Below are positions 1 to 6,789 of a stretch of DNA of 23,632 bases, piece after piece (the first letter of the stretch is position 1; each line of letters begins with the position of its first letter). A program made the position numbers and the translations under genes. The notes beneath the pieces were generated by a model, which was given only the letters and a program-made list of their open reading frames with translations, was not told the origin of the DNA and did no database searches. The stretch covers positions 1 through 23,632 of the forward strand of contig CAYQDR010000074.1 in assembly GCA_964416315.1 (NCBI GenBank), read 5' to 3'. The DNA comes from CAYQDR01 sp964416315. Its GTDB lineage: Bacteria; Methylomirabilota; Methylomirabilia; Rokubacteriales; DASRDR01.

Positions 1-1
1 G

Positions 2-1630
2 AACCTCGAGTACCACGCGCTCCTGCGCCTAGCCCCGGCGGCGGCGCGCGAGGCGCTCCAGGCGGTCGCGCCGGCCGACGCGCGCGCGGCGCTCGGGCGG
101 CTCGCGGACGCGGAGGTGGCGCCGCTCCTCGCCGACCTCGGGGGTCACGACCTTGACGCGATCGTCCGGGCCTTCGAGGAGGCAGACAGCGTCGCCGACC
201 GCCCCGTGGCGATGCTCGCGTGGACGCTCAAGGGCTGGCGCCTCCCGTTCGCGGGCGACCCCCTGAACCACGGGGCGCAGCTCACCGCCGACCAGGTCCA
301 GGTCCTCCAGCGGGAGCTCGGGATCCCGGACGGAGACGAGTTCGCCCTGTTTCCGCCGGATTCCGAGGAGGCCCGCTACATCCGGCGCGTGAGAGCGGCG
401 GGCGTCGGCCTGCCGCGCCGCTACGCGCCGCCGCCACGGGTCCCCATCCCCGAGCGGCTGGAGCTGCCGCCGCGGCCCGCCACCTCCACGCAGGAGGCCT
501 TCGGCGACGTCCTGGCCGCCCTCGGCCGCGACCCCGCCCTCGATCGCTTCCTCGTCACGGTCTCGCCCGACGTCACGACGACGACGCATCTCTCCGGCTG
601 GGTGAACCGACGCGGCGTCTACGCGACCCGGGAGCGCGACGACGCCTTCGAGCGCCACGGCCTGCGCCCCCTCGTCCGCTGGAAGGAGTCGCCCCGGGGG
701 CAGCACATCGAGCTCGGGATCGGCGAGGCCTCGTTCTTCATCCTGCTCTCCGTCCTCGGGCTCGCCCCCGAGCTGGCGGGGCGGCCGCTCCTCCCGATCG
801 GGACGCTCTACGACTGCTTCCTGCCGCGCGGCCTCGACCCGCTCCTCCACGCGACTTACTCCCGGGCGCGCTTCATCCTCGTCGCCAGCCCCTCGGGGAT
901 CACGCTCGCGCCCGAGGGCGGCGCCCACCAGTCCGTGGTGACGCCGAGCCTCGGGCTCGAGGTGGGGAACCTGGTCGCCTACGAGCCGGCGTTCGCCCGC
1001 GAGGTGGAGTGGCTGCTCCTCGCGGCGCTCCGCGAGATCCAGGACCGCGAGCACGGCCCCGCGGTCTACCTGCGCCTGTCGACCAAGGTCGTGGACCAGG
1101 CGCTGCTCGCGCCGGCCCTCGAGCGGCTCGGGGAGGCGGCGCTGCGGGCCGCGGTGCGGCGCGGCGGGTACCGGCTCGTGGACCACACGGAGCGGAGCGG
1201 CTACGAGCCCGGGGCCAACGCTGTGAACCTGGTCGCGACCGGGGTGATGGTGCCCGAGGCCGTCGCCGCCAGCCGGCTCCTCGAGGCCGACGGCGTTTAC
1301 GCGAACGTCCTGGCGCTGACGAGCCCCCGCCTCGCCTACGCGGGGTGGCGCGGCGCCCTCGAGGCGAGCCTCCGGCGGACCGGCGGGCGGCCCGGCTTCT
1401 GGCTCCGCCGGCTCGTCTCCGACGACGAGCGGGAGGGGGAGGTCCCGCTCGTCAGCGTGCTGGACGGCCACTCGCACGCGCTCGCCTGGCTCGGCAGCGC
1501 TCTCGGGGTGCCGCAGGCCGCCCTGGGCGTGGACGGCTTCGGCCAGTCCGGGGCGCGCGACGATCTCTACCGCCACTACGGGATCGACCCCGAGACGATC
1601 GCGGCGGCCGCGCGTATCATGCTGAGGTGA
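2..1630 (+). CDS. aceE: Pyruvate dehydrogenase E1 component, homodimeric type (3' part only)
   Basis: The frame is already open at base 2, so the start lies upstream of the window and about 542 C-terminal residues are seen; E. coli AceE is close to 890. From memory of AceE, several blocks align in order: GGHD followed by an LKGW turn (AceE has HTIKGY), FPPDSEEARY (AceE FPEGSEEHTY), a PEGGAHQS loop (AceE GEGLQHEDGHS), and a C-terminal DGFGQSGAR block followed by LYRHYGID (AceE DGFGRSDSR, LRHHFEVD). The first part ends the thiamine-diphosphate domain, the middle is the transketolase pyrimidine-binding domain with a candidate cofactor-contacting Glu at 725-727, and the end is the transketolase C-terminal domain. 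The family decarboxylates pyruvate and loads the acetyl group on E2 lipoyl. No E2 or E3 gene follows. A transketolase-like paralogue acting on another 2-oxoacid is the main alternative. Confidence 0.8.
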   Translation, partial: NLEYHALLRLAPAAAREALQAVAPADARAALGRLADAEVAPLLADLGGHDLDAIVRAFEEADSVADRPVAMLAWTLKGWRLPFAGDPLNHGAQLTADQVQVLQRELGIPDGDEFALFPPDSEEARYIRRVRAAGVGLPRRYAPPPRVPIPERLELPPRPATSTQEAFGDVLAALGRDPALDRFLVTVSPDVTTTTHLSGWVNRRGVYATRERDDAFERHGLRPLVRWKESPRGQHIELGIGEASFFILLSVLGLAPELAGRPLLPIGTLYDCFLPRGLDPLLHATYSRARFILVASPSGITLAPEGGAHQSVVTPSLGLEVGNLVAYEPAFAREVEWLLLAALREIQDREHGPAVYLRLSTKVVDQALLAPALERLGEAALRAAVRRGGYRLVDHTERSGYEPGANAVNLVATGVMVPEAVAASRLLEADGVYANVLALTSPRLAYAGWRGALEASLRRTGGRPGFWLRRLVSDDEREGEVPLVSVLDGHSHALAWLGSALGVPQAALGVDGFGQSGARDDLYRHYGIDPETIAAAARIMLR

Positions 1631-1636
1631 GCTCAT

Positions 1637-1704
1637 CGGGAGGGGGCCTCGACGGCCCCCTGCCGGGCCTCCCCCAGGAAGGATCGCCGCGGCAAAGCCG
1701 CGGC
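1637..1704. repeat. Two-hairpin intergenic element, copy A
   Basis: Just after the E1 stop codon. Hairpin 1 is AGGGGGCC (1641-1648), 5-nt loop, GGCCCCCT (1654-1661), extended by CGG/CCG outside a 1x1 mismatch. A pyrimidine tract CCTCCCCC follows, then hairpin 2: GCCGCGGC (1686-1693), AAA loop, GCCGCGGC (1697-1704), then TCGGAGCG. The same architecture recurs at 8637-8698. It lacks a T run, so it is not a classical terminator, but it may end transcription or protect the 3' end of the message. Confidence 0.7.
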
Positions 1705-1860
1705 TCGGAGCGGAACGCCATAGCCGCGAGGTGAATGACCAGAGCGTTGCGAGAAGCCCGGGCGCGGCGAGTCGGGTCTCGGTCCTGCGCGCCACTGGAG
1801 AGTCCTGACGCACGGACTCCCACTTGAGAGCGCCGGGGCCGCGGATCGCCGCGTGAATGC
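1705..1860. other. Intergenic stretch, no gene seen
   Basis: Rest of the 303-bp gap between the E1 gene and the bactofilin start. It contains only a small inverted repeat, GAGTCC (1800-1805) with GGACTC (1814-1819), and no open frame with a ribosome binding site. I see no tRNA or recognisable riboswitch. Confidence 0.5.
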
Positions 1861-1890
1861 TTGACACGGCCGAGTCCCCTGGGCTATGGG
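1861..1890 (+). promoter_or_regulatory. Candidate sigma-70 promoter of the bactofilin gene
   Basis: A perfect -35 box TTGACA at 1861-1866, an 18-nt spacer, and a weak -10 TATGGG at 1885-1890. It lies about 45 bp upstream of the ATG at 1934. The -35 match is strong; the -10 matches only three of six bases. Confidence 0.5.
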
Positions 1891-1933
1891 AGAGGAACCG
1901 GTCAAGTCGGGCGACCCAAAGGAGGTTCTGGAC

Positions 1934-2470
1934 ATGGCACTGTTCGGTCAGCAGGCCCGGAAGGACGAACCCGGCGCGAAGCCCGAGCCGAGGGCCGAGA
2001 CGCCGGTGGAGCGCGCGCCGCTCTCGGCGCCGACGCCCGTGGAACCCCTGCGGCGCACGGAGGACAAGCCGATGTCGGTCATGCAGCCCAAGCCCTCCGA
2101 GTCGGTCCTGGCCGCCGGGCTGACGATCGAGGGGAAGATCGAGGGGAACGGCAACATTCGCGTGGCAGGCCGCTTCAAGGGGACGGTCAACGTCAAGGGT
2201 GAGCTGACGATCGAGCCCGGGGCGGCCCTCGACGGGGAGGTCAAGGCGGAGACCGTCCTGGTCGGCGGCGAGGTGCGGGGGCACATCGTCGCCAAGAGCC
2301 GCGTCGAGTTCAAGGAATCCGGCACGCTCATCGGCGACTTGAAAGCGGGGAGTCTGACCGTCGCGGCCGGCTCGAAGATGCGCGGAAAGGTGGAGTTCGG
2401 GTGGAAGGAGGGGGAGCTGGAGGCGTCGCCGCCCGCGGACGTGGCCTCCGGTTCCGCTCCACTCCGATGA
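1934..2470 (+). CDS. Bactofilin (polymer-forming cytoskeletal protein)
   Basis: 178 residues. Bactofilins polymerise without nucleotide into cytoplasmic or membrane-associated filaments that place cell-wall and polarity machinery. The first 55 residues are a proline- and charge-rich disordered tail. Residues from about 56 to 150 form the diagnostic core of short repeating beta strands with regular glycines and alternating hydrophobics (LTIEGKIEG, IRVAGRFKG, VLVGGEVRG, SLTVAAGSKM), as expected for the right-handed beta-helix. A short charged tail follows. The start at 1934 is chosen because AAAGGAGG (1918-1925) sits 8 nt before it; the upstream in-frame ATG at 1886 lies on the -10 box. It is followed by repeats and then a zinc-ribbon gene on the same strand. 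The family is clear; which process it serves here is not. Confidence 0.88.
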   Translation: MALFGQQARKDEPGAKPEPRAETPVERAPLSAPTPVEPLRRTEDKPMSVMQPKPSESVLAAGLTIEGKIEGNGNIRVAGRFKGTVNVKGELTIEPGAALDGEVKAETVLVGGEVRGHIVAKSRVEFKESGTLIGDLKAGSLTVAAGSKMRGKVEFGWKEGELEASPPADVASGSAPLR

Positions 2471-2480
2471 ACGCACCGGC

Positions 2481-2508
2481 CCGATCCCCGTCGCATCTCG
2501 GCGTCCTC
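2481..2508 (+). repeat. Dispersed 28-bp repeat, copy 1
   Basis: Twenty-eight bases starting CCGATCCCCGTCGCATCTCG, just after the bactofilin stop, recur at 9898-9925 with one mismatch (C2486 versus T9903). The second copy lies inside the 5' end of rsmH. Probably a genome-wide dispersed repeat. Confidence 0.75.
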
Positions 2509-2563
2509 CAGCTCGTCGGGACGCGCTCGGCCTGCGGCCTCGCGGGCGTCCCGTCCCTCCGGC
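2501..2563 (+). repeat. 63-bp direct repeat with hairpin, copy 1
   Basis: Repeated at 2620-2682, offset 119 bp, with two mismatches in 63. Each unit carries an outer stem GGGACGC (2518-2524) with GCGTCCC (2546-2552) and an inner GGCC-TGC-GGCC stem. REP-like design. Confidence 0.8.
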
Positions 2564-2619
2564 GGGGTCGTCGGCGCCCCTCCACGTACGGGGAGTACGC
2601 CTCGGGCCGCCTCCTCCCT
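2564..2619 (+). repeat. Spacer between the 63-bp repeats, with small dyads
   Basis: GC-rich spacer with GTAC repeated around GGGGA (GTACGGGGAGTAC near 2586-2598). Short open frames through this block read as proline/arginine-rich protein without homology that I recognise; I treat them as non-coding. Confidence 0.4.
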
Positions 2620-2682
2620 GCGTCCTTCAGCTCGCCGGGACGCGCTCGGCCTGCGGCCTCGCGGGCGTCCCGTCCCTCCGGC
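2620..2682 (+). repeat. 63-bp direct repeat with hairpin, copy 2
   Basis: Near-identical to 2501-2563 (61 of 63 bases). The two copies make up much of the 283-bp interval between the bactofilin and zinc-ribbon genes. Confidence 0.8.
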
Positions 2683-2753
2683 TGGATCTGCTCGGGTCTC
2701 GGCCCGGTCCCGATGCCGTCATTACCAAGCAGGTGTTTGAGGGAGGTACTCCG

Positions 2754-3113
2754 ATGAACGTGCGCGCCGCGCCGGGCGACTCCTGGAACTGCCCGCACTG
2801 CGGGGAGCGCATCCTGCGCAGCGCGGCCACGTGCCCGGCCTGCCTCCGGCACCTCCGGTTCGACGCCGTCGCCGTGGCGCGCCCGGCGCCGGCCAAGGTC
2901 TGTCCGCTCACGGTGGACGGCACGATCCAGCACCCGGGCACGGAGTCACCGTGGGAGTACTCGGTCCTCATCGAGGTCCACGACGAGCGGGGGGAGATGC
3001 TCGCCCGCCGCGTCGTCGGGGTCGGCGCGCTGCGCGCCGGCGAGGCGCGAAAGTTCACGCTGCGCGTCGAGGTGCTCGTCCCGGAGAAGTCCGCGCTCAC
3101 CGCCGCTTCCTGA
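2754..3113 (+). CDS. Small zinc-ribbon protein with C-terminal beta domain, function unknown
   Basis: 119 residues. Cys13, Cys16, Cys27 and Cys30 (CPHC and CPAC) form a zinc-ribbon at the N-terminus. After an alanine/proline linker, residues about 53 to 110 look like a single beta-sandwich domain (SPWEYSVLIEVHDERGEML, then GEARKFTLRVEVL), similar in pattern to FxLYD-type domains. There is no signal peptide or membrane segment. The ATG at 2754 is preferred because GAGGGAGG ends 7-8 nt before it; an in-frame ATG at 2733 has no such site. It follows the bactofilin gene on the same strand and may be co-transcribed through the repeats. I do not recognise a named function; zinc-ribbons of this kind usually mediate protein or nucleic-acid contacts. 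Confidence 0.75.
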   Translation: MNVRAAPGDSWNCPHCGERILRSAATCPACLRHLRFDAVAVARPAPAKVCPLTVDGTIQHPGTESPWEYSVLIEVHDERGEMLARRVVGVGALRAGEARKFTLRVEVLVPEKSALTAAS

Positions 3114-3134
3114 CCGCCTGACCCCCTCACCCCG

Positions 3135-3160
3135 CCCTCTCCCCCCCAGGGGGGAGAGGG
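3135..3160. terminator. Bidirectional hairpin between convergent genes
   Basis: CCCTCTCCCCCC (3135-3146) and GGGGGGAGAGGG (3149-3160) form a perfect 12-bp inverted repeat with a 2-nt centre, located between the ends of the zinc-ribbon gene (+) and the phosphodiesterase gene (-). No T tract is present on either side. Position and symmetry suit termination from both directions. Confidence 0.6.
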
Positions 3161-3165
3161 TCGTC

Positions 3166-4479
3166 TCATTCCAGGAACGCCCGCAGCGGGGCCGCGCCGT
3201 CCGGGAAGGCGAGACCGAGGAGGGCCGCGGCCGTCGCGCCGACCTCCGCCAGGTCGGCCTCGGGGACGCGGGCGCCCGCCGCGGCGCCGGGCCCGGCCGC
3301 GACCATCGCCGTGCAGAGCCAGGGATCTGCCGACGGATGGCCGTGCGTCGCGCGGTAGATCGCGGGGCGCAGGACCTCGTCGCCGCGTGCCTCGCTGTCG
3401 AAGTAGGCGTCGGCGGCGGCCACGAGGAGCAGGTCCCCGGCGTGCGGGTGCGTGCCGGGTGTGGGCAGGCCGAGCCCGGCCGCGCCGTCGGGCCCGTGGA
3501 CCGTCGCCACCCCGGGCAGGCGCGCGAGCTCCGTCGCGAGTCGGGCGACGAGCTCGTCGCGCGCGTGCTCCCGCAGGACGGTCAGCGCCGCCACACCGCC
3601 GTTGGCCGCGACGACGGCGTCCGAGTCGCCGAGCGCGCCCGCCGCGTCCAGCCGCAGGAGCCCTTGCTGGCGCAGCCAGACGTTGGGCAGGATCCGGGTC
3701 CGCGTGTTCGTGAACCCGTGATCCGACGCGACGACGACGGCCGTCTGCCCGAAGAGGTCGGCTCGGCGGAGCGCGGCGAGGACGCGCCCGAGCTCCGCGT
3801 CCACGTAGCCCAGGGCCCAGCGCGCTTCGGGTGACCCCGCCCCGAAGTCGTGCTGGTAGCAGTCGAGCGCGAGGTAGTGGACCAGGAGCAGCGCGGGCCG
3901 GTGGCGTGCGATGAGGTGGCAGGTGACCTCGGTCGTCAGCCGGTCCTGGAGCGGCGCGAGGACGTTGACCGAGCTCCACGCCGCGTACTGCTCGACCGGC
4001 AATCCCGCGGCGCGCAGCGCGGTCCAGAGCGCCGGCGTCGCGTAGCGCTCGAAGATCGGCTGGTCCAGCGCTTCCGGGACCTGGAAGTCCAGGGTGCGCG
4101 CCCCGCGGGTCTGGGGCCAGCAGACCGCGGCGGTTTCGAGCCCCGCCGCGTGGGCGAGGTCGTAGAGCGTGGGCGCGCGGACGAGGTCCTCCTTGTCGTA
4201 GGCGCGATCGCCGAGGTGCTGCTTGAGCGCCCGGTCGCGCCGGTCGAAGACGAGGTTGCCGAGCACGCCGTGCCGCGCGGGTGGCGCCGCCGTGACCAGC
4301 GTGGTGTGGCAGGGCCAGGTGACCCCGGGCAGGGGGGTCCGGACCCGGGGCACCGCGCTGCCGCGGGCGACCAGGTCCTGGATCGTCGGCAGCTCGAGGC
4401 TCGGGTCCTCGAGGTAGGGCGCGGCCAGGCCGTCGATGGAAACGAAGAGGAGCCGGCGCGGCTCGAGGGGGGCCGGCAC
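3166..4479 (-). CDS. Alkaline phosphatase superfamily protein, NPP-type phosphodiesterase/pyrophosphatase
   Basis: 437 residues from GTG at 4479. The metal-site motifs of nucleotide pyrophosphatase/phosphodiesterases appear in order: FVSIDGL near the start (first metal Asp), GVTWPCHTT followed by RHGVLGN (family: KTFPNH nucleophile Thr, then EEHGIVGN), LDCYQHDFG (Asp and His metal ligands), ASDHGF (Asp-His ligands) and ATHGHPS (last His). These enzymes hydrolyse phosphodiester, pyrophosphate or phosphonate bonds using two zinc ions. No signal peptide is seen, so it is probably cytoplasmic. The frame stays open further upstream, but that part reads through the preceding gene; GTG 4479 lies 11 bp after that gene's stop and directly before the conserved strand. 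Substrate cannot be told; a phosphonoacetate hydrolase-like role is possible. Confidence 0.8.
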   Translation of the reverse strand: MPAPLEPRRLLFVSIDGLAAPYLEDPSLELPTIQDLVARGSAVPRVRTPLPGVTWPCHTTLVTAAPPARHGVLGNLVFDRRDRALKQHLGDRAYDKEDLVRAPTLYDLAHAAGLETAAVCWPQTRGARTLDFQVPEALDQPIFERYATPALWTALRAAGLPVEQYAAWSSVNVLAPLQDRLTTEVTCHLIARHRPALLLVHYLALDCYQHDFGAGSPEARWALGYVDAELGRVLAALRRADLFGQTAVVVASDHGFTNTRTRILPNVWLRQQGLLRLDAAGALGDSDAVVAANGGVAALTVLREHARDELVARLATELARLPGVATVHGPDGAAGLGLPTPGTHPHAGDLLLVAAADAYFDSEARGDEVLRPAIYRATHGHPSADPWLCTAMVAAGPGAAAGARVPEADLAEVGATAAALLGLAFPDGAAPLRAFLE

Positions 4480-4490
4480 GGACGCGGGGC

Positions 4491-4940
4491 CTACCGGGAG
4501 GGCCCGGGCGCCCCGCCGGCGAGGCGCTCCTTGAGGCGGGCGATCTCCTGCTCGAACGCCTCCAGGCCGAGCAGGGGGAGCGGGGCTTCGGGGTCGTGCG
4601 CGTGACCGCCGGCGGACGCGGCCAGCTCCTGCCGCTGCCGCTCGGCATGCCCCAGGAGGACCCCGAAGACGTGCTGCAGCTCGTGCTCGTAGATCGTGAC
4701 GCCGCGGTGCCGCTGGTGCAGGAAGAAGAGGAAGTCGATGCACGTCGCGATCAGGTAGAAGAACGAGAGGTTCACGAGCCCCGTCCGCTGGTCCGCCGGG
4801 AGGTGCCGGTCGGCCGCCTCCTGGATCGCCTGGTAGCCGGTGACGAGGACGTCGCTCACGCCGGGCGCGAGTCGGGAGAGGGCTTCCAGAATGTCGGCGG
4901 TGACCGCGTCCACGCGGGCGTAGTAGGCGTCCTGGCTCAC
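4491..4940 (-). CDS. Unknown helical protein, co-transcribed with the phosphodiesterase
   Basis: 149 residues from GTG at 4940. Not recognised. It is predicted mostly helical: an N-terminal amphipathic region, a strongly hydrophobic stretch at about residues 56-77 (NLSFFYLIATCIDFLFFLH) that could be one membrane segment or a buried helix, then a YEHELQHVFG segment and a C-terminal charged helix (EAFEQEIARLKERL). Several His and Glu residues (HxxxxxYEHELQH) could bind metal, but no family motif is evident. The stop is 11 bp before the phosphodiesterase start, so both genes are likely one transcript. Codon use matches its neighbours and the amino-acid pattern is protein-like, unlike the arginine/proline-rich shadow frames. 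Confidence 0.65.
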   Translation of the reverse strand: MSQDAYYARVDAVTADILEALSRLAPGVSDVLVTGYQAIQEAADRHLPADQRTGLVNLSFFYLIATCIDFLFFLHQRHRGVTIYEHELQHVFGVLLGHAERQRQELAASAGGHAHDPEAPLPLLGLEAFEQEIARLKERLAGGAPGPSR

Positions 4941-4970
4941 CGCCCCAGTATCGCACGGGCAACGCCCGGG

Positions 4971-5000
4971 TTGTTCCGCGGAGGCCCCTCGGCGTATATT
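4971..5000 (+). promoter_or_regulatory. Candidate promoter of the ABC transporter operon
   Basis: TTGTTC at 4971-4976, an 18-nt spacer and TATATT at 4995-5000 (five of six to consensus; the only AT-rich hexamer in the 163-bp divergent interval). It would leave a leader of roughly 95 nt. A short inverted repeat CGGGC-AAC-GCCCG (4956-4968) lies just upstream. Confidence 0.45.
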
Positions 5001-5103
5001 CACCGGGGGCGAATCGTTCCGGCCCCCGTCGACGTTTCTTCCCAGAGGGTCACGTACCTGCCGGCCCGGCCCGGGGGGTCGGCTCGAGCGAGGAGGAGGC
5101 GAC

Positions 5104-6717
5104 ATGAGGCGTTCGTGGGTCATCCTGGTGCTCGGCGGGCTCGCGCTGGCGGCCCTCGTCGCGGTCGGCCTCGCGCCGGCCGTCGCCCAAACCCCGAAGT
5201 CGGGCGGCGTCCTGAACGTCTCCCAGCGGGAGGACCTCCCGCAGGGCTTCGCCATCCACGAGACGGCCACGATCTCCACGGTCTGGCCGGCCATGCCCTG
5301 CTTCTCGAACCTCGTCCTGTTCGACCCGCTGAAGAAGACCGAGAGCGTGGACACGATCGTCGGGGAGCTGGCAGAGAAGTGGTCGTGGCAGGACAACTTC
5401 CGCAACCTCGTGTTCTTCCTCCGCAAGGACGTCCGGTGGCACGACGGCAAGCCCTTCACCGCGAAGGACGTGAAGTTCACCTTTGACATGGTCCGCGCGG
5501 CGCCGGACGCGTCGGCCAAGCTCCGCCTCAACCCGCGGAAGGACTGGTACGCCAACGTCGAGGCCATCGAGGCGCCGGACCCCCACACGGTGGTCTTCCG
5601 GCTCAAGCGACCCCAGCCCTCGTTGCTGCTCATGCTGGCTTCCGGCTACTCTCCGGTCTACGCGGCCCACGTCCCGCCGGCCAGCTACCGGACGGGTTGC
5701 ACGGGGACGGGCCCCTTCAAGGTCAAGGAGTGGCGAAAGGGCGAATTCGTCGAGTACGTGAAGAACCCCGACTACTTCGTCAAGGGGCGCCCGTACCTCG
5801 ACGGCCTCAAGTACGTGGTGATCGTGGAGCGGGGGACGCGGGTCGCCGCGCTCCAGGCAGGGCAGGTGGACGCGGCCTTCCCCGGAGAGACCTCGAAGAC
5901 GGCCGCCGAGCAGCTCAAGAAGGCGGTGCCGCGGCTCGTCGTGACGCCGTACAGCGAGAACGTCAACAACAACATCATCATGAACGTCAAGAAGCCGCCC
6001 TTCGACAACGTGAAGGTGCGGCTGGCCGTGAGCCACGCGATCGACCGCCGCGCCCTGATCGACGCCGTCCATCAGGGCGGGGCGATGATCGGCGCCTCGC
6101 TCGCCCCCCGGCCGCACGGCGTCTGGGGGCTCATCGACAAGGACCTCCTGGCGCTGCCCGGCTTGGGCAAGCCCGTGGACGACAAGGCCAAGGCGCGGAA
6201 GCTCCTCGCCGAGGTCGGGATCACGCCGCAGAGCCCGCTCCGGGTCGAGATCGTGACGCGCGCGATCGCGATCTACGTGGACATGGCGTCGTTCGTCATC
6301 AACGAGCTGAAGCAGGTCGGGATCGAGGCGACGCTCAAGCAGATCGAATCGGCGCAGTGGCACGCCATGGCGACCCGGGGGGACTACCAGATCGGCGCCA
6401 ACCTCACGGGGATCGGCCCCGACGACCCCGACGCGAACTTCTACGAGAACTACGGCTGCGGCTCGCCCCGGAACTACAGCCAGTACTGCAGCGAGGAAGC
6501 GATGAAGATGATCGACGCGCAGTCGCAGGAGCTGGACCCGAAGAAGCGGCTCGCGATGGTCCACGCGATCCAGAAGAAGCTCGAGGACGACGCGGCGCGG
6601 CCCATGCTGAACTGGCGGCTCGACTACTACACGGTCTGGCCCCACGTGAAGAACCTGATCCCCCACCAGTCCATCTACAACTTCGGCCGCATGCAGGAAG
6701 TCTGGCTGGACAAGTAG
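5104..6717 (+). CDS. ABC transporter substrate-binding protein, family 5 (peptide/nickel type)
   Basis: 537 residues, normal for the family. A Sec signal peptide is clear: MRRSW, a hydrophobic core, and AVA at residues 26-28 before Q29; no lipobox Cys, so the protein is free in the periplasm. The family 5 signature is visible as LRKDVRWHDGKPFTAKDVKF, and domain II carries the usual VRLAVSHAIDRRAL segment and a C-terminal LDPKKRLAMVHAIQKKLEDD stretch. A strong ribosome binding site (GGAGGAGG) lies 7-8 nt before ATG 5104. Members bind oligopeptides, dipeptides, nickel chelates, opines or sugars and deliver them to the permease pair. The downstream genes encode that pair. The ligand cannot be read from sequence. 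Confidence 0.9.
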   Translation: MRRSWVILVLGGLALAALVAVGLAPAVAQTPKSGGVLNVSQREDLPQGFAIHETATISTVWPAMPCFSNLVLFDPLKKTESVDTIVGELAEKWSWQDNFRNLVFFLRKDVRWHDGKPFTAKDVKFTFDMVRAAPDASAKLRLNPRKDWYANVEAIEAPDPHTVVFRLKRPQPSLLLMLASGYSPVYAAHVPPASYRTGCTGTGPFKVKEWRKGEFVEYVKNPDYFVKGRPYLDGLKYVVIVERGTRVAALQAGQVDAAFPGETSKTAAEQLKKAVPRLVVTPYSENVNNNIIMNVKKPPFDNVKVRLAVSHAIDRRALIDAVHQGGAMIGASLAPRPHGVWGLIDKDLLALPGLGKPVDDKAKARKLLAEVGITPQSPLRVEIVTRAIAIYVDMASFVINELKQVGIEATLKQIESAQWHAMATRGDYQIGANLTGIGPDDPDANFYENYGCGSPRNYSQYCSEEAMKMIDAQSQELDPKKRLAMVHAIQKKLEDDAARPMLNWRLDYYTVWPHVKNLIPHQSIYNFGRMQEVWLDK

Positions 6718-6742
6718 CGCGGGGGCGGGCGTGTCGCAGGAG

Positions 6743-6769
6743 GCGGGGGAGGCCAGGCGCCTCCCCCGC
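6743..6769. terminator. Intercistronic hairpin after the binding-protein gene
   Basis: GCGGGGGAGGC (6743-6753) and GCCTCCCCCGC (6759-6769) form an 11-bp perfect stem with a CAGGC loop, in the 72 bp between the binding-protein stop and the permease start. Such hairpins commonly cause partial termination or 3'-end protection, giving more binding protein than permease. Confidence 0.6.
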
Positions 6770-6789
6770 GCCGTCTCTGACGATCAGCC

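Noticed and set aside
1705..1860. Structured RNA or tRNA in the gap before the bactofilin gene
   Set aside because: Only a 6-bp dyad is present; no cloverleaf, T-loop or known riboswitch core.
1886..1933. Upstream ATG for the bactofilin gene
   Set aside because: It lies on the -10 element and has no ribosome binding site, while ATG 1934 has AAAGGAGG at ideal spacing.
29..2476. Very long open frame on the minus strand opposite the E1 and bactofilin genes
   Set aside because: It is the antisense shadow of GC-rich genes: arginine/glycine/proline-rich, no motifs, and it crosses intergenic repeats.
2401..2757. Plus-strand open frame across the repeats between the bactofilin and zinc-ribbon genes
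   Set aside because: It overlaps the bactofilin 3' end in another frame and its sequence is made of the duplicated repeats; no ribosome binding site.
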